Assembly (NCBI GenBank): GCA_900544555.1
Contig: UQWD01000002.1
Location: 62,001 to 126,000 of the forward strand
Direction: 5' to 3'
Origin: an uncultured Eubacteriales bacterium
Lineage (GTDB): Bacteria > Bacillota > Clostridia > Christensenellales > CAG-138
DNA: 64,000 nucleotides
Both the position numbers and the translations under genes were made by a program. Shown in pieces: positions 1-8,853 of this stretch. The notes beneath the pieces were generated by a model. The model was given only the letters and a program-made list of their open reading frames with translations, did no database searches and had not been told where the DNA came from. Position 1 is the stretch's first letter, and the number at the start of each line of letters is the position of its first letter.

Positions 1-281
1 GATTTACCGACAGGTGGCAAGGTAAAGGCGGAAAAATTCCGCCTAACGGTACAATTAACACTACCGGTTACATAGATGGAGTAGAAGACCCAGTAAATGG
101 CATATTTGAAGAAAATCCCGGATTTCACTGGTGGTACGAAACCAAAACCGGGGTGTGGGCTGAGAAAAATGGCTCTAATAATTCACGGTTGATTCCCAAT
201 GTTAGAAACCCTGCCAACGGTAATTGGTCTTGCATAGGAAATAACCTTAGTTATTTGGTATATTTCGCTATAGCAAAATAG
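1..281 (+). CDS. 3' end of an unknown gene (cut by window edge)
   Basis: Reading from base 3, about 92 codons stay open to a TAG stop at 279-281. The protein fragment is rich in Gly, Asn and Trp (it contains GFHWWYETKTGVW and GNWSCIGNNLSYLVYFAIAK). I do not recognise the family. No signal or membrane segment can be judged because the N-terminus lies outside the window. The base composition looks more AT-rich than the ribosomal region, in keeping with a foreign or recently acquired piece, but this is by eye. The coding reading rests on the open frame and protein-like composition only. Confidence 0.5.
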   Translation, partial: FTDRWQGKGGKIPPNGTINTTGYIDGVEDPVNGIFEENPGFHWWYETKTGVWAEKNGSNNSRLIPNVRNPANGNWSCIGNNLSYLVYFAIAK

Positions 282-479
282 CGTGCCGGGGAGGTTTTAA
301 CAATAACTCAATGGTTGAATTATGTCTTTGCGGGGCACTACATGAGATGAATGCGTGCTAGCTTTAGGCGAATATGCGGTATTTTAAAGCAAACAGGCGT
401 TGATTACGCCAAAGCTGAGTTTAGATGCATTAAGATGAATCCAAGTATGTAACGGATGATGTGAAAGATGAAAGCGCTT

Positions 480-508
480 GCTATTCCGGCTTTAAATACC
501 GGAATAGC
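480..508. repeat. 10-bp perfect inverted repeat
   Basis: GCTATTCCGG (480-489) and CCGGAATAGC (499-508) are perfect complements separated by 9 bases. It could be a weak terminator or a protein-binding palindrome; no T-run follows on either side. Confidence 0.6.
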
Positions 509-526
509 GAGTGTTATATCGAATCC

Positions 527-573
527 ATTGCAGATAAGCGCCGTTATAATATTATGAGGCGCTTATCTGCAAT
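527..573. repeat. 16-bp perfect inverted repeat
   Basis: ATTGCAGATAAGCGCC (527-542) and GGCGCTTATCTGCAAT (558-573) are perfectly complementary with a 15-base AT-rich loop. The stem is long for a simple operator, and there is no T-run, so the role is open: an RNA hairpin, a remnant of a small mobile element, or a recombination site. Confidence 0.65.
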
Positions 574-1430
574 ATAGGTAATCAATTCTGCGGATGTATG
601 GAGGTAAATGGTCAATTCTCGATGTATCGTTTCACAAACGCTTTACCGCGTCGGGCGCCATACATACCAGATTATGATAGCATAAGCCTTCGGCGCCTCA
701 ATACGTACGGGGCGCGAATCGCGTAAAAACAGGGCGTTACATACCCTTCTACGCGTAATTCAAGCGTGAAAATCTTCTTTGAGGCCTCAACTCCTGCGTA
801 TCTGAAACGCCGGGGCTCATAATATGCTAGATATGCCCCTTGCCTTTGGTGAAGGGGAGGATGAAACCGTATAGATGCGCGTTTTGATATGGCCTCATCC
901 TCTCGGACCGGCGTTCCCAGTTGACAAACATTAAAAAATCTACCGCGCTTTAAGGCGTAAAGGAGGGGGCGGGCGGCGGAGCGGCAGCCGTGTAAACCGG
1001 GGGGGAGTGAAATACATTCAAGCCGTTCAGAACCGCCGAATTGGAACGCGGCGATTAAAGGCCGCCTGAACCGGAGGAAAAAAGGAGGTATATCGCCGCC
1101 GTGGCCGCCGCCCACACCAGAAACAAAATTAAAAGAAAAAGACCAAAGCGCCGTTTGCCCGCGATGGATTCGCCACCGTTTTTTCCTCCCTATCGTATTG
1201 GATGACTTATGTTAACATATTTCCGGCGCGCCATGTTGAGATCGCGGCATAGTTCACAGATAGATAAAACAATGGTAACACAATAGAAATAAAACCAATA
1301 TCGATATATAGGTTAATGAGATAATTCGCATAAAGTTCCGCGTTATCCGAATGCGTTGAGTGAGATTGACGCCAATCTGTTCCATCCCGCGTAAGCCACG
1401 CGCGTCTAATAATTGAGAAGGCAATAATAT

Positions 1431-1844
1431 TTATTTTAGCGAATATCGCTCCTTAATCTCCTGAGAACACCGGCAGACGCCGTAAACCTTGATTGATTCC
1501 ACAGCCTTTTCAAGCAATTCGAGCGTTATGTTTGCCGGAAGACTGAACAATCCGATGAAAACCACGTTGGCGCGCCTGCCCTGGGCAGCCATTTTCTCCA
1601 GCTCAGCCTTAGTAAATCCTCCGACGCCAACACTTACATAAAATTCCGGTTTCTTTTTTTCAACCGCGTTTTTAGTATCCGCCGCGTGCGTATCCAGCTG
1701 CCTACGAACGGCGGACTTAATAAAATCCGACCTATTGGAATAAAAACCTTCGCTCACCAGTATGTCGATGTACCCGATTTCTACAACGTTTAAATTCACT
1801 GTTATCTTTTCAACAGAGCTTTGGTCCGCCTTGCCATAATCCAT
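1431..1844 (-). CDS. Ribbon-helix-helix (CopG/Arc-like) transcriptional regulator
   Basis: The protein has 137 residues. Residues about 13-50 fit the ribbon-helix-helix fold: a beta strand (EKITVNLNVVEIG), then a helix-turn-helix pair (IDILVSEGFYSNRSDFIKSA) with the SRSEFI-like signature. Such proteins bind DNA as dimers through the N-terminal strand. The C-terminal part (about 65-137) contains conserved-looking segments but I do not recognise a domain. The start is set by TTAAGGAGG seven bases ahead of the ATG. A sigma-A-like promoter and a repeated 9-mer lie just upstream, consistent with self-regulation. The target genes are not evident from the neighbours. Confidence 0.75.
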   Translation of the reverse strand: MDYGKADQSSVEKITVNLNVVEIGYIDILVSEGFYSNRSDFIKSAVRRQLDTHAADTKNAVEKKKPEFYVSVGVGGFTKAELEKMAAQGRRANVVFIGLFSLPANITLELLEKAVESIKVYGVCRCSQEIKERYSLK

Positions 1845-1903
1845 TGCAATACCTCCTTAAAAGTTGTTATCATCCCATAACCATCCATGTGGATTCTGCA
1901 CAG

Positions 1904-1932
1904 ATGTTATCATAGCGCAAACAAAAAGTCAA
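1904..1932 (-). promoter_or_regulatory. Promoter for the ribbon-helix-helix gene, with flanking repeated 9-mer
   Basis: On the minus strand TTGACT (1927-1932) and TAACAT (1904-1909) are spaced by 17 bases. The 9-mer TGTTATCAT (plus-strand sense) occurs at 1865-1873 and again at 1905-1913, exactly 40 bases apart; the second copy overlaps the -10 hexamer. These are candidate operator half-sites for the regulator itself. Confidence 0.45.
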
Positions 1933-2089
1933 TCTATAATAATTCTATTTTTTTAAAGATATTCACCTCGAGAAATCTTCATTTATTGTACAGCGCGAGC
2001 GCTTATGGTATCCTATAATATATAAAAGCAAGCAATAGATGATAGGCGGCGTTAATATGTATGAAAAAGTCGGTTATGGAGGTTCACGT

Positions 2090-2593
2090 ATGAATTTAAC
2101 AGTTTTAAAAGCGGTTCCAGAGGATGCGGGCGAAATAATCGAATACCTCAAAACCGTTGGAGGCGAAAGCGACAACCTTCTTTTTGGTGAAGAAGGGCTT
2201 CCCATATCCATAGAGCAGGAGGAGGAGCTTATCCGCCGCGTTAACGGCGGGGAAAAAAGCGCGATGCTCCTCGCAAAAACAGATAGTGAAATTGTTGGCG
2301 TTTGCCAAATGACCGGCTTTAACAGAGAGCGTATCGCCCATAGGGGGGAAATCGCGATAAGCGTTAAAAAAGCGTACTGGGGTCGCGGGGTAGGCTCCAG
2401 AATGATGGAGGCGCTTTTAAGCTTCGCTAAAGAAATAGGATTGGATGTTGTTTCTCTTGAGGTAAGGTCGGATAACCTTAAAGCGATCTCCCTATACAAA
2501 AAATACGGGTTTGAATCGTTTGGTACCTTTAAAAAGTTTTTTAAAATTAATGGCCGGTATTATGACGCCGAGTTTATGAACAGATACATGTAA
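2090..2593 (+). CDS. GNAT-family N-acetyltransferase
   Basis: A 167-residue protein with the GNAT fold. The acetyl-CoA binding loop is visible as YWGRGVGSRMMEALLSFA (about residues 100-117; the R/Q-x-x-G-x-G/A pattern), followed by the beta-5 strand VVSLEVRSDNLKAISLYKKYGF typical of family members that acetylate small molecules or protein N-termini. The substrate cannot be told. A longer frame reaches upstream to 2039, but GGAG lies eight bases before the ATG at 2090 and the canonical GNAT start (MNLTVLKAVPEDAGEI) begins there. A TATAAT at 2014-2019 is a possible -10 element; no good -35 was found. Confidence 0.85.
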   Translation: MNLTVLKAVPEDAGEIIEYLKTVGGESDNLLFGEEGLPISIEQEEELIRRVNGGEKSAMLLAKTDSEIVGVCQMTGFNRERIAHRGEIAISVKKAYWGRGVGSRMMEALLSFAKEIGLDVVSLEVRSDNLKAISLYKKYGFESFGTFKKFFKINGRYYDAEFMNRYM

Positions 2594-3332
2594 GCGCGTT
2601 AAACGCGCCGCAAGCACTCTTGATCGGTTTTCCGTAAAGATTTTGCTTTTACGCCGTTATCCGCTGAGCGGCGCCGGCTTGCCCCGCGAATAGTATACAC
2701 TATGAATTAGGCGAGGCGTATTTTAAATATAGGCGGCATACAGGCTAAGCGCGGTGCGTAGTAACTGACGTTTTAATGCGATTTGTTTCTTACCTTGCAG
2801 CGCTCAGTTTTTCCGAAACGCAAAACGGACGTCCATATTTTAAACTGAATCTTTATTGCGCCTGAGATTATATAAACCTCAGTGAGAATATGATTCATTT
2901 TTTCAGCGTGCCGTTTTGGCAGCGGCAAAATCCAAGGCTTTTATAGCTCTAAAATTAAGCAATCTGAAAACACTCCGCTTAAATTATGAAAAATTACGGT
3001 TATAACTAAAGCATACAGCAATTATACAATTGCTATGAAAGCCTACCGAAAGCCCGGCGTTGGTTTTACTATATATTTATGTAGTCATCGCATTTTCAGC
3101 TTCGCCTATTGAGCATAGGGCTTAGCATTAAATTTGATGCATTAACAGTTATTGAAAAGCGCTTAACGCAAGATTTGTTTTAGCCTAACTAGTATTGTCC
3201 GTATCTATCGCCTTTTGGCGGCAAGCCCATATCTCGCGTATATCCGCTATTCTTTTCGATTGCCAGTATGCATAAACAAACGCATAATAAGCGTACGTCA
3301 ATTTTACTTTAGTTCCTGGGAGGTGCTTTCAA
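2594..3332. other. Intergenic region, no gene seen
   Basis: About 740 bases without a convincing reading frame, RNA gene or strong hairpin. Only short frames are present. A good ribosome binding site (GGGAGG) for the next gene lies at the right end. Confidence 0.5.
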
Positions 3333-4463
3333 ATGATGAAAAGGTGGATTTACGCAACGGTTGCCGCCGCGCTTTTTGCCGGCGCCATCCCGGGCTCGGC
3401 ATGGGCGCAGGGGGATCACGACGCATGCATACATGTCGGCGGCGTATGCATGGCGATGAATAAAAACAGGCCGGTTAAGGATGGATGGGGTTGGGAGGCT
3501 AAGAGCAGTACGCTCATACTGGATAATTACGGGCGGGAGAAGGAGCCGGGGGGTGCGGTGAGCGCTCCGCGCTCCATCAGCATTTGCGTGCGGGGAGAAA
3601 ACTACATAGCGTCCGATCAAGAACGCCGGGCCGCCGTATCTTGCGGGGGAAACATAACCATTTATGGCGACGGCGAGCTCAATGTTTTCGGCGCGTTTGA
3701 TCCCATCAACGAGGCGTATACCTCAATCGCTATTGCAGCGGACGGCGTTGCGTGCGTACAGGGGGCTGTTCTCAACGCGTATGGCACAAGAGCCGTTTCA
3801 ACCAACGAGGGCGTAACGCTTAAGGACTGTTCATTATTGCTGTTCGGTGAAAAAACAGGCGTTTCGACGGACGGGCCTATTATGATATCCGGCGCGGATA
3901 TCGTATGCTCAGGCAATACGGCGGGTATGGAATCCGGCGGGTTCGAGATGGAAAGCGGAAGCCTGATGGTTATCGCTGAAAAGTATGGGATAACCGCAAA
4001 TTGGGGGGAAAGCGTTGTCATTGGTTCAGGCGTTTCTGATCTAAGCGTACGCGCCGACGCGCCGGACGGCGCGGCGATAGTCACGCTCAATGATTTGGAT
4101 GGTCAGTTAGGAGGGGCTATCCTTTTATCCGACGCGCTGTTTATGCGCCATCCTGAGGCAGGCGCCGTTGCGCATATTGCAGGTATAGGATATACGCTTG
4201 CCGCCGGAGGAGGTGAGTTACAAACGATAAATCAGGCGTCCAAGCTGGTTATGCTGCTGCAGGAGCCGTTTTCAAGCGTTTCCGCGCCAAACACCGGGGC
4301 TCCGTTTACGAGCATATCGGCAGGATGCCTGCTCATACCGCTCCCCGCATTCATTGCGGGAAGAAAGAAGAGGGCGCGGCTGAGCGCGGCTCAGTTTTGG
4401 CAGAGGCGTATGGATTACGGCGCAAAGCCGGACAGACGCCGTTCACAAGCGGAAACGCTCTAA
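3333..4463 (+). CDS. Secreted beta-helix-like surface protein with degenerate sorting tail
   Basis: A 376-residue protein. It starts with a signal peptide (KRW, then a hydrophobic core, cleavage near SAWAQG at about residue 26). The body has repeated short strands with Gly/Asn turns (ITIYGDGELNVFG, LKDCSLLLFGE, VSTDGPIMISGADIVCSGN), the pattern seen in right-handed beta-helix or carbohydrate-binding surface proteins. Near the C-terminus APNTGAP precedes a hydrophobic segment and RKKRAR, which resembles a sortase-type LPXTG signal with Ala for Leu, followed by about 40 extra residues. GGGAGG precedes two adjacent ATG codons (3333, 3336). No operon partner is evident. Ligand and role are unknown. 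Confidence 0.65.
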   Translation: MMKRWIYATVAAALFAGAIPGSAWAQGDHDACIHVGGVCMAMNKNRPVKDGWGWEAKSSTLILDNYGREKEPGGAVSAPRSISICVRGENYIASDQERRAAVSCGGNITIYGDGELNVFGAFDPINEAYTSIAIAADGVACVQGAVLNAYGTRAVSTNEGVTLKDCSLLLFGEKTGVSTDGPIMISGADIVCSGNTAGMESGGFEMESGSLMVIAEKYGITANWGESVVIGSGVSDLSVRADAPDGAAIVTLNDLDGQLGGAILLSDALFMRHPEAGAVAHIAGIGYTLAAGGGELQTINQASKLVMLLQEPFSSVSAPNTGAPFTSISAGCLLIPLPAFIAGRKKRARLSAAQFWQRRMDYGAKPDRRRSQAETL

Positions 4464-5381
4464 ACCCGCGCGTCTACACCGCAAAGCCAGCGCGATAAAA
4501 TGAATGCCGGCTTACAGGCATGACTAGAAGTTACATTAGAAGAATGCGCCTTATATAATGGCCTCCCATTAATAAACGCGCGTATAAAATGACTGCCGAA
4601 TTAAATCGGCAGTCAATAGTATTTTATGGCATGACATGCATTTCTTAGCGATTATTCGAGCGGACTTACAATTGTGAAACAGATATTTTCGGCGGATTTG
4701 AACCGGCTCAATACCGTTATTCGCTACCTATCCTATCTTAGCTTTAATAACTCCCGAGTCAGGTTTAAATATATTTTAATTTTATTTAGATATTGCGTCA
4801 ATCGCGCGATGCGCATGGCCGGGGCTTGCGCGAATAATTTGAGTCATGACGTTATATAAATTAGTATTCTTATTTGGCGGTCTGCGAAACGAAAAAAATG
4901 TCAAACCCCGCATGAATACTGCGTTATTACCATTTTGTAAATTTTTAATGGTGCGAATTTAACGCTCTGGCGCCCAAATGGTGCCCGGATTCCCCTCACG
5001 GATATAAAGAGATACGAAATAATATAAGAAAAAAATTATGTTACTGCTCATCTTTTACCTGCCCATGGTCACGCAGTAGAAACCCGCTTTAACAGGCGTG
5101 AATAAAAGCTTGACCTTATCGTTCTTGTGCCTAAAAAGCCTTGCCACAGAGAGATTTAACTGCGTCTACTTCGTGACAGTCACCATGATGTATAGAGGAC
5201 GAAAGCACTCGTTGCTTTCACCCTCTTGATTACCCAACAAGTGGGGACAGACGGGGTTGTCAACGGCGGCGAAGCCGTTCATTTCATCGTTGACAAAAGC
5301 GGCTGGCTCTGCTAACTCCCTGATTGTCGTTTGCTCACACGCTCACCAACAAACCGGAATTTTACACTATTGGTGTACTCA
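4464..5381. other. Intergenic region with gene remnants
   Basis: No intact gene is supported. A hairpin TGACTGCCGA/TCGGCAGTCA (4590-4599, 4606-4615) could end the upstream transcript. The sequence TGGCGCCCAAATGG at 4968-4981 recurs at 6092-6105. On the minus strand 5342 down to 5166 is open for 58 codons (it includes NDEMNGFAAVDNPVCPHLLG and ends LYIMVTVTK), which looks like the end of a former gene; I do not recognise it. Confidence 0.4.
4590..4615. terminator. Possible terminator hairpin
   Basis: A perfect 10-bp stem with a 6-base loop, 127 bases after the secreted-protein gene. It is followed by ATAGTATTTTAT, not by a solid T-run, so termination is plausible but not certain. Confidence 0.4.
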
Positions 5382-5840
5382 TTAGATGCGCTTAGCATAT
5401 ATTTCCGCATTTATATACCATTTGCCATCGTTTTTTACGGTAACATTTTGCCAGTGAAAATGATTATTCTCGATTTCGGCAAAAAACTACTTTCTTCTTT
5501 CATCATCAATGAACGTAAGAACTATGTTGTCATCTTGCTTATTTGCTTCAAGTCGTATTATTTTTCCTGCATAACCATAAGCGACATCCCATGCGTGTGT
5601 ATCAGGATTATAGATACGCAGTGATGTTCCATACTCATAATCGGGCAGGATAATAACATCCTGAATTGCCATTCCTTCAAGAACCCATGAAAAATGCCAT
5701 TCGCCTTTTATCACATGAGAGATGCTACTGTCCACATAGTCGATTTTCCAACTGCCGATAAGTTTCTCAAAATAATTAAATTCTTCAGGTATTGCTATGC
5801 TTTTTTTCGTGCTGTTTAGTGCTTCAAAAAAATCTTTCAT
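5382..5840 (-). pseudogene. Lipocalin-like (DUF1579-type) gene broken by an in-frame TAG
   Basis: The first 117 codons encode a protein of the small lipocalin-like family (LIGSWKIDYVD, GEWHFSWVLEGMAIQDV, YGTSLRIYNPDTHAWDVAYG). A TAG at 5487-5489 interrupts the frame, and the same frame continues after it with FFAEIENNHFHWQN, a segment ending in KWYINAEIYAKRI, and TAA at 5382-5384. The whole is 152 residues, the usual size of the family, and a Trp (TGG) at the TAG position would restore the sequence. A single G-to-A change is therefore the likeliest cause. AGTAATG context gives only a weak ribosome site. Read-through of the amber codon is possible but unproven. The gene lies between two copies of a 14-bp direct repeat. 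Confidence 0.75.
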
Positions 5841-6786
5841 ACATTACTCCCTCATCTAATATACCTTTCGATTTGTTGATTTCATTATACCACACATTTG
5901 CAGAATTTCTATTAACGGTTTTGGCGCAGCCATTTTATTAATCGGTAGAGGGTTTAGGACACTTCCCAGCAAGCTGTTTTTTTGAAATGTGGCCACACTT
6001 CCTATGCTTGATACGGAACTTTTAAATTTAAAATTGAAAAAATAGGTAAAAAAATTGTACGGATAGCGGCCTCTAATCATCGTATTCTTTTTGGCGCCCA
6101 AATGGGGTCCGACTATCCAAAACCACGCTGTAAAGATTTGTGGCGAGAAATAAGAAGATTTGCGAAATCTCTTGTTTTAAGCCGCTTTCAAGCACTTCCT
6201 ACAAACACTTATAAAGTCTTATAAGATGTTTTGCGGCTCTAGAATCAATAAAAAATAGAAGCTTATTTAATTGCCTGCTTGTGTGACATGGGTTACTGAA
6301 CGCACCAAAAGAAAAAATGTAAGATTTATTACATACTTGAAGAACGGAACGATGCGTTGAATGTGAGATGCCGCAGGCGAAGCAGCGAGCGAGCCTGAGG
6401 GATTTTGCTCAAGCCGGATGTGACGGCTGCCGGATGACGCATATTTCAAGAAAGGTTCATCGCATGTAATGCTTCGGGCGATCGGGCATGGCGCTCTTCC
6501 TGTTTTCGCTCGTGAACGCGTCTTGAGCAGACAAAGAGTACTCTTGAGGAACACGCTTCGTCAAGCGCGCGTGCGGTTAATCCTTAATACTTACCAATAC
6601 GTCCCGGCGTCAATCCAGTTCATGCCTCCTGAACCCGGTATCAGGTATAACGCTTAAGTATCCGTTATGTAGTCTACGGCATTGCATTTTTATTGTTTGA
6701 GCGTATAGGCGCGCGGCGCTTTGGCCAAGATAGTTAAAGCCATAGCTTTGATTATATCCAAATTTTGTATGAAAAGGAGACGAGAG
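5841..6786. other. Intergenic region, no intact gene
   Basis: Short frames only, on both strands. The second copy of the 14-bp direct repeat TGGCGCCCAAATGG is at 6092-6105. The stretch 6350-6660 is GC-rich with no protein-like frame that I trust. The ribosome site for the next gene (AAAAGGAGACGAG) sits at the right end. Confidence 0.45.
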
Positions 6787-7407
6787 ATGAAGAAGAAACC
6801 ACTGATTGCTGTAATTGCTATTGTGACGGTTTGCCTGTTTGCGGCGGGAGGGACGCTGGCATGGCTGTTTGCCGTGTCGGGCCCGGTTGAGAACACGTTT
6901 ACCGTGGGCGATATCAACATTGTATTAAACGAGGCGCTGGCGGATGAAAACGGGCAGGCCGTTCCTGACGCCGATCGCGTAACGGAAAACAGCTACCACA
7001 TATATCCCGGCGCCCAGTTTGACAAGGATCCGATGGCGACTGTTCTTGAAGGAAGCGAGCCCTGCTACGTATTCATTTGCGTGGATAACGGGCTGGTGCT
7101 TGCCGACGGAACAGAGGTGAGCGTGCTGGATATATATGACGATTGGGAGGCAATAGCCACAGATGGGAGCAAAACGCTTTATCTGTATGCGCCCGCTCAA
7201 GCCAGCGGCATTGTTAACGCAGCTGACGCCGACGTCGCCCTGCCGCCCATATTCACGCAGGTCCAAATCAGCGGCGAGCTGGTAACAAAGGAAAATATTA
7301 ACGAGCTGAGCGGCAAAACCATTGTTGTTGACGCATACGCTCACCAGGCCGCCGGGCTTACCGGGGCCGAGGTTATTGCTGCGGCCGGGGAGCATTTCGG
7401 CTTTTAA
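6787..7407 (+). CDS. SipW-type signal peptide surface protein (TasA/camelysin-like) 1
   Basis: A 206-residue secreted protein. Basic KKK start, a hydrophobic core and then GGTLAWLFAVSGPVENTFTVGDI, the signature of SipW-dependent signal peptides in TasA and CalY-type proteins (Gly-Thr-x-Ala, aromatic, then Asn-x-Phe-x-x-Gly). The remainder is acidic and rich in beta-forming residues, as in fibre-forming biofilm matrix proteins. The start at 6787 has AAGGAGACGAG just upstream; a longer frame from 6721 has none. It opens a run of five further co-directional genes for surface proteins. A signal peptidase of the SipW type would be expected to process it, but none is in the window. Confidence 0.8.
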   Translation: MKKKPLIAVIAIVTVCLFAAGGTLAWLFAVSGPVENTFTVGDINIVLNEALADENGQAVPDADRVTENSYHIYPGAQFDKDPMATVLEGSEPCYVFICVDNGLVLADGTEVSVLDIYDDWEAIATDGSKTLYLYAPAQASGIVNAADADVALPPIFTQVQISGELVTKENINELSGKTIVVDAYAHQAAGLTGAEVIAAAGEHFGF

Positions 7408-7509
7408 CATTGCGCGCTTATTAAGCGACGTTTGAGCTTAAGCCGGAAGGTTGTTTGAAATGAAACTGCCCGGCGAAAAGATAATCAATCAATTTGGAGG
7501 TAATTACGT

Positions 7510-8124
7510 ATGAAAAAGAAGGTACTCACCATTGCCCTCTCGGTTGCACTCATTACCGCCGCCGTTACAGGCGCGACGCTTGCGTTTTTCACCGATGCGA
7601 AAACGGCTGAAAACACCTTTACCGTTGGGAATGTAGCAATAATTTTGGATGAAGCGCCGGTTGAGCGTATCGCCGACGAATATGGCATTGCCGAATGGGT
7701 AACCGACGACGGGTCAGAACGCATCACGGCGAACACGTATGAAAAAGTATATCCCGGAGCTGTCCTGCCTAAAGATCCTATCGTTTGGAACACCGGCGCC
7801 AGCCCCGCCTATGTGCGCGTTAAGGTCGTTATCTTAAACGCCGCGCAGTGGGGCTTAGATGATGTCTCCGCAATCCTCAACGGACTTAATATGACGGATT
7901 GGACGCTGGACGGAACCCAATCGAGCGAAGGCGCCGTGACATTAACTTACAGCTACAATACTGTGCTTGCGGCTGGATCTGATACGGGCGCTTTATTTAC
8001 GGCTGTGTCCATTCCCGACGAAGCCGAGGCGCTTGAGAACTTTAAAATCAACCTTATGGCTGAAGCGATTCAAGCCGAGGGCTTTGCGGACGCTGATGCG
8101 GCTTGGGCCGCGTTTGACGAGTAA
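7510..8124 (+). CDS. SipW-type signal peptide surface protein 2
   Basis: A 204-residue protein with KKK start, hydrophobic core and the SipW-type motif ATLAFFTDAKTAENTFTVG. After it come TasA-like features: an acidic body, the phrase VYPGAVLPKDPIVWNTGASPAYVRVKV, which is typical for the conserved strand of this family, and a C-terminal strand LMAEAIQAEG shared with the next gene. GGAGG lies 8 bases ahead of the ATG. Paralogous to the preceding and following genes, probably by tandem duplication followed by divergence. Confidence 0.85.
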   Translation: MKKKVLTIALSVALITAAVTGATLAFFTDAKTAENTFTVGNVAIILDEAPVERIADEYGIAEWVTDDGSERITANTYEKVYPGAVLPKDPIVWNTGASPAYVRVKVVILNAAQWGLDDVSAILNGLNMTDWTLDGTQSSEGAVTLTYSYNTVLAAGSDTGALFTAVSIPDEAEALENFKINLMAEAIQAEGFADADAAWAAFDE

Positions 8125-8146
8125 AGAAGTCCAAACGCCGACATTT

Positions 8147-8194
8147 CCGAACCTCCGCGGAAGTTTCGTCGCCGGGGAGGTCCGGCTTTCGTTT
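8147..8194 (+). terminator. Imperfect hairpin between SipW-type genes 2 and 3
   Basis: CCGAACCTCCGCGG (8147-8160) pairs with CCGGGGAGGTCCGG (8172-8185) with two mismatches, followed by CTTTCGTTTA. It may reduce read-through so that gene 2 is made in excess over the downstream genes. Confidence 0.4.
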
Positions 8195-8287
8195 ATACCG
8201 GGGCGTTGACCCCGTATGAGTATGCAAACAATCCGCGGGAATTTGCGGTTATAATTACCTACTTTTACAGATAGGCGGTGAAATTCA

Positions 8288-8836
8288 ATGAAGAAAAAGC
8301 TTTTAGTGGTCGCCCTGGCCGTCGCTTTCGCATCGATAGCGGCTTTGGGGTCGTTGGCCTATTTTACATCCAGCGGCAGCGCGCTTAACGTTATAACGGC
8401 GGGCAATATAAAGATTGAGCTGTTTGAAGATTTCCCAAGTGAGGGCATAACCGGCGTAATGCCCGGCACGGAAACGTTAAAAAAGGTGTACGTGAAAAAT
8501 ACAGGGGATAACGACGCGTGGATTCGCCTTAGCGTTGATACGCTTATCGAGCTGAATCCCGCTTATGCGGAGCCCGGGCAGGATGCGGACGCGGGACTGG
8601 TGGGCTTTGACGTGGATGAGGAGAACTGGCTCTATTCGGATGGCTTTTATTATTATAAATCGGCTCTGCCCGAGGGCGAGAGTACATCCCCGCTCTTTAC
8701 AACAGTTAAGTTCAGCCCGGATATGGGCAACGCGTATATGGAATGCACGGTTAACGTTGATATAACGGCCGAGGCCGTGCAGGCTGCGAACAACGGAAAC
8801 GAGGCGACGGAGGCTGCCGGCTGGCCGGCGCCCTGA
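8288..8836 (+). CDS. SipW-type signal peptide surface protein 3
   Basis: A 182-residue protein. KKK, hydrophobic core and GSLAYFTSSGSALNVITAG form the SipW-type signal. The body carries the family strand GVMPGTETLKKVYVKNTGDN followed by DAWIRLSVD, and a late strand VNVDITAEAVQA similar to the other paralogues. AGGCGGTGAAATTCA precedes the ATG, a moderate ribosome site. Only 17 bases separate it from the large von Willebrand protein gene, so the two are probably co-transcribed. Confidence 0.85.
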   Translation: MKKKLLVVALAVAFASIAALGSLAYFTSSGSALNVITAGNIKIELFEDFPSEGITGVMPGTETLKKVYVKNTGDNDAWIRLSVDTLIELNPAYAEPGQDADAGLVGFDVDEENWLYSDGFYYYKSALPEGESTSPLFTTVKFSPDMGNAYMECTVNVDITAEAVQAANNGNEATEAAGWPAP

Positions 8837-8853
8837 ATGGGAGGTTTATAAGC

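Larger units (their letters stand above)
282..1430. other. Intergenic region with two inverted repeats and a broken small membrane ORF
   Basis: No intact gene is supported here. Two perfect inverted repeats stand side by side: 480-489 with 499-508 (10 bp, 9-nt loop) and 527-542 with 558-573 (16 bp, 15-nt loop). Neither is followed by a clear T-run. On the minus strand, about 1186 down to 1055 reads as a hydrophilic stretch, a transmembrane helix (FGLFLLILFLVWAAATAAIY) and a short SSGSGGL tail, but that frame has no start codon; an AGGGAGG followed by GTG sits in a different frame. This suggests a decayed small membrane-protein gene. Confidence 0.4.

Noticed and set aside
672..1115. 147-codon minus-strand frame
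   Set aside because: No ribosome binding site, atypical composition and no family resemblance; it overlaps the broken membrane frame. Treated as chance.
5856..6101. 81-codon minus-strand frame
   Set aside because: It has no ribosome site; the opposite strand reads as a hydrophobic segment (NGFGAAILLIGRGF) that is itself interrupted, so neither is an intact gene.
6267..6657. Frames on both strands in the GC-rich stretch before the SipW cluster
   Set aside because: Composition and lack of starts suggest non-coding sequence.
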